This document shows positions 7,106-7,846 of a DNA stretch of 7,846 bases, piece by piece; positions within the stretch are counted from its first letter, which is position 1; each line of letters begins with the position of its first letter. The DNA comes from an uncultured euryarchaeote (GTDB lineage: Archaea; Thermoplasmatota; Poseidoniia; Poseidoniales; Thalassarchaeaceae). The notes under the pieces are model-generated. The model had not been told where the DNA came from and ran no database searches. It worked only from the letters and a program-made list of their open reading frames with translations. The stretch lies in assembly GCA_937876055.1 (NCBI GenBank), contig CALEIW010000232.1, positions 1 to 7,846 of the forward strand. The letters are read 5' to 3'. A program made the position numbers and the translations under genes.

Positions 7106-7846
7106 ATGGCAAATACCGTCAATGATTTCACAGTCAATATCGCCACTGCAAATGGAACAGGGTCGCAGTCTGCGAACCTGATTCTACTTCACTCAATGTT
7201 TGAAATGGGAGTCCCAGTAAGTGGGAAGAATCTCTTTCCAAGCAACATATCTGGACTTCCCACTTGGTTCATTATACGAGCTAGTGATGAAGGTTATCAG
7301 GCTCCTGGAGACGTCACACACATTCAGGTTGTCATGAACAAGGATACCTGGCTAGCTGATGTGGAGAAGGCTGAGCCTGGGACAATCATCATCCACAACA
7401 TGGATGTAAAATTGCCAGTGGAAAGAGATGATTGCATAGTGCTTGGAATGCCAATGACAAAGATGGCTCGTTCAATTAATCCAAAACTTGCTAGAATGAT
7501 TGCTAACATGTATTATGTTGGGGCACTTGCTGAAACCCTCGGTATCGATGAATCAGCAATCGCTTCAGCCGTGGCTCAGCAATTTAAGGGGAAGGAAAAG
7601 GCAATTGAATTGAATCTCCAAGCCATTTCTGAAGGCCGGGAATTTGCAAGAGAAAACTGGAATTGTGACATCGGCTACACTGTTAAGGCTCGAGATAAAG
7701 ATCCAAACACATTCCTAATCGAAGGTAACGAAGCGGCGGCTTTAGGCTGTATTTTCGGTGGAATCAACATGTTATCTTGGTACCCAATTACTCCATCTTC
7801 CTCACTTGCTGAATCAATCATTAACTGGCTACCGAACCTTCGCCAA
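7106..7846 (+). CDS. korA: 2-oxoacid (probably 2-oxoglutarate):ferredoxin oxidoreductase, gamma-alpha fused subunit, 3' end outside the window
   Basis: The first 247 codons are present and the frame is open to the window edge. The enzyme oxidatively decarboxylates a 2-oxoacid to its acyl-CoA and passes electrons to ferredoxin; the 2-oxoglutarate form serves the TCA cycle. Residues 1 to about 180 are the gamma (catalytic) domain: NGTGSQSANLILLHS near 16-30, MGVPVSGKNLFPS (34-46), then QAPGDV (65-70). Residues from about 200 start the alpha domain with LIEGNEAAALG (204-214) and WYPITPSSSLAE (225-236), the typical beginning of the pyrimidine-binding alpha subunit. Gamma-alpha fusion is the arrangement of two-subunit enzymes such as mycobacterial KorAB, where a separate beta subunit carries TPP; a korB gene is expected just downstream, beyond the window. 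Substrate choice (2-oxoglutarate or pyruvate or branched-chain acid) cannot be fixed from this part. ATG 7106 is the only ATG near the start of homology and no in-frame ATG lies shortly upstream. Confidence 0.92.
   Translation, partial: MANTVNDFTVNIATANGTGSQSANLILLHSMFEMGVPVSGKNLFPSNISGLPTWFIIRASDEGYQAPGDVTHIQVVMNKDTWLADVEKAEPGTIIIHNMDVKLPVERDDCIVLGMPMTKMARSINPKLARMIANMYYVGALAETLGIDESAIASAVAQQFKGKEKAIELNLQAISEGREFARENWNCDIGYTVKARDKDPNTFLIEGNEAAALGCIFGGINMLSWYPITPSSSLAESIINWLPNLRQ

Noticed and set aside
1..7846. Search for a defence system, mobile element, CRISPR array or RNA gene
   Set aside because: All long frames are explained by the five genes listed. I saw no direct-repeat array, terminal inverted repeats, transposase or integrase motifs, or tRNA-like cloverleaf.

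Overview
The window looks like a piece of an archaeal chromosome. My best guess is a planktonic marine euryarchaeon of the Poseidoniales (Marine Group II) type. That guess is an inference from gene style: a gamma-alpha fused 2-oxoacid:ferredoxin oxidoreductase subunit, a large secreted FG-GAP repeat protein, a membrane-anchored cyclophilin, and a Shine-Dalgarno match (GGTGAT) before one gene. No rRNA, tRNA or other phylogenetic marker is present to prove it. Base composition is moderate and similar across the window, and I see no sign of recent transfer.

Layout: four genes lie on the minus strand and one on the plus strand. Positions 1-2306 (minus) hold the N-terminal 768 codons of a secreted modular protein whose 3' end lies outside the window. 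It has a signal peptide, about seven FG-GAP/VCBS-like blades, a CARDB-like beta domain and a jelly-roll-like domain. Positions 2376-3002 (minus) encode a 208-residue protein I cannot name, probably with a C-terminal winged helix. It starts 31 bases after aconitase and is probably co-transcribed with it. Positions 3034-5718 (minus) encode a complete AcnA-type aconitase. Positions 5831-6910 (minus) encode a membrane-anchored TPR-cyclophilin peptidyl-prolyl isomerase. Positions 7106-7846 (plus) are the start of a divergent gene for the alpha subunit of a 2-oxoacid (probably 2-oxoglutarate):ferredoxin oxidoreductase, cut by the window end.

Functionally, aconitase and the 2-oxoacid oxidoreductase are two steps of the oxidative TCA cycle, on either side of isocitrate dehydrogenase, separated here by the cyclophilin gene. 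The cyclophilin and the FG-GAP protein both act at or outside the membrane. A folding role of one for secreted proteins such as the other is plausible but not shown by the sequence.

I found no CRISPR array, transposase, integrase, toxin-antitoxin pair, defence operon or RNA gene. The window is mostly housekeeping plus one surface protein. The items most worth a second look are the TPR-membrane-cyclophilin architecture, the unnamed protein behind aconitase, and the predicted seven-bladed propeller of the surface protein.
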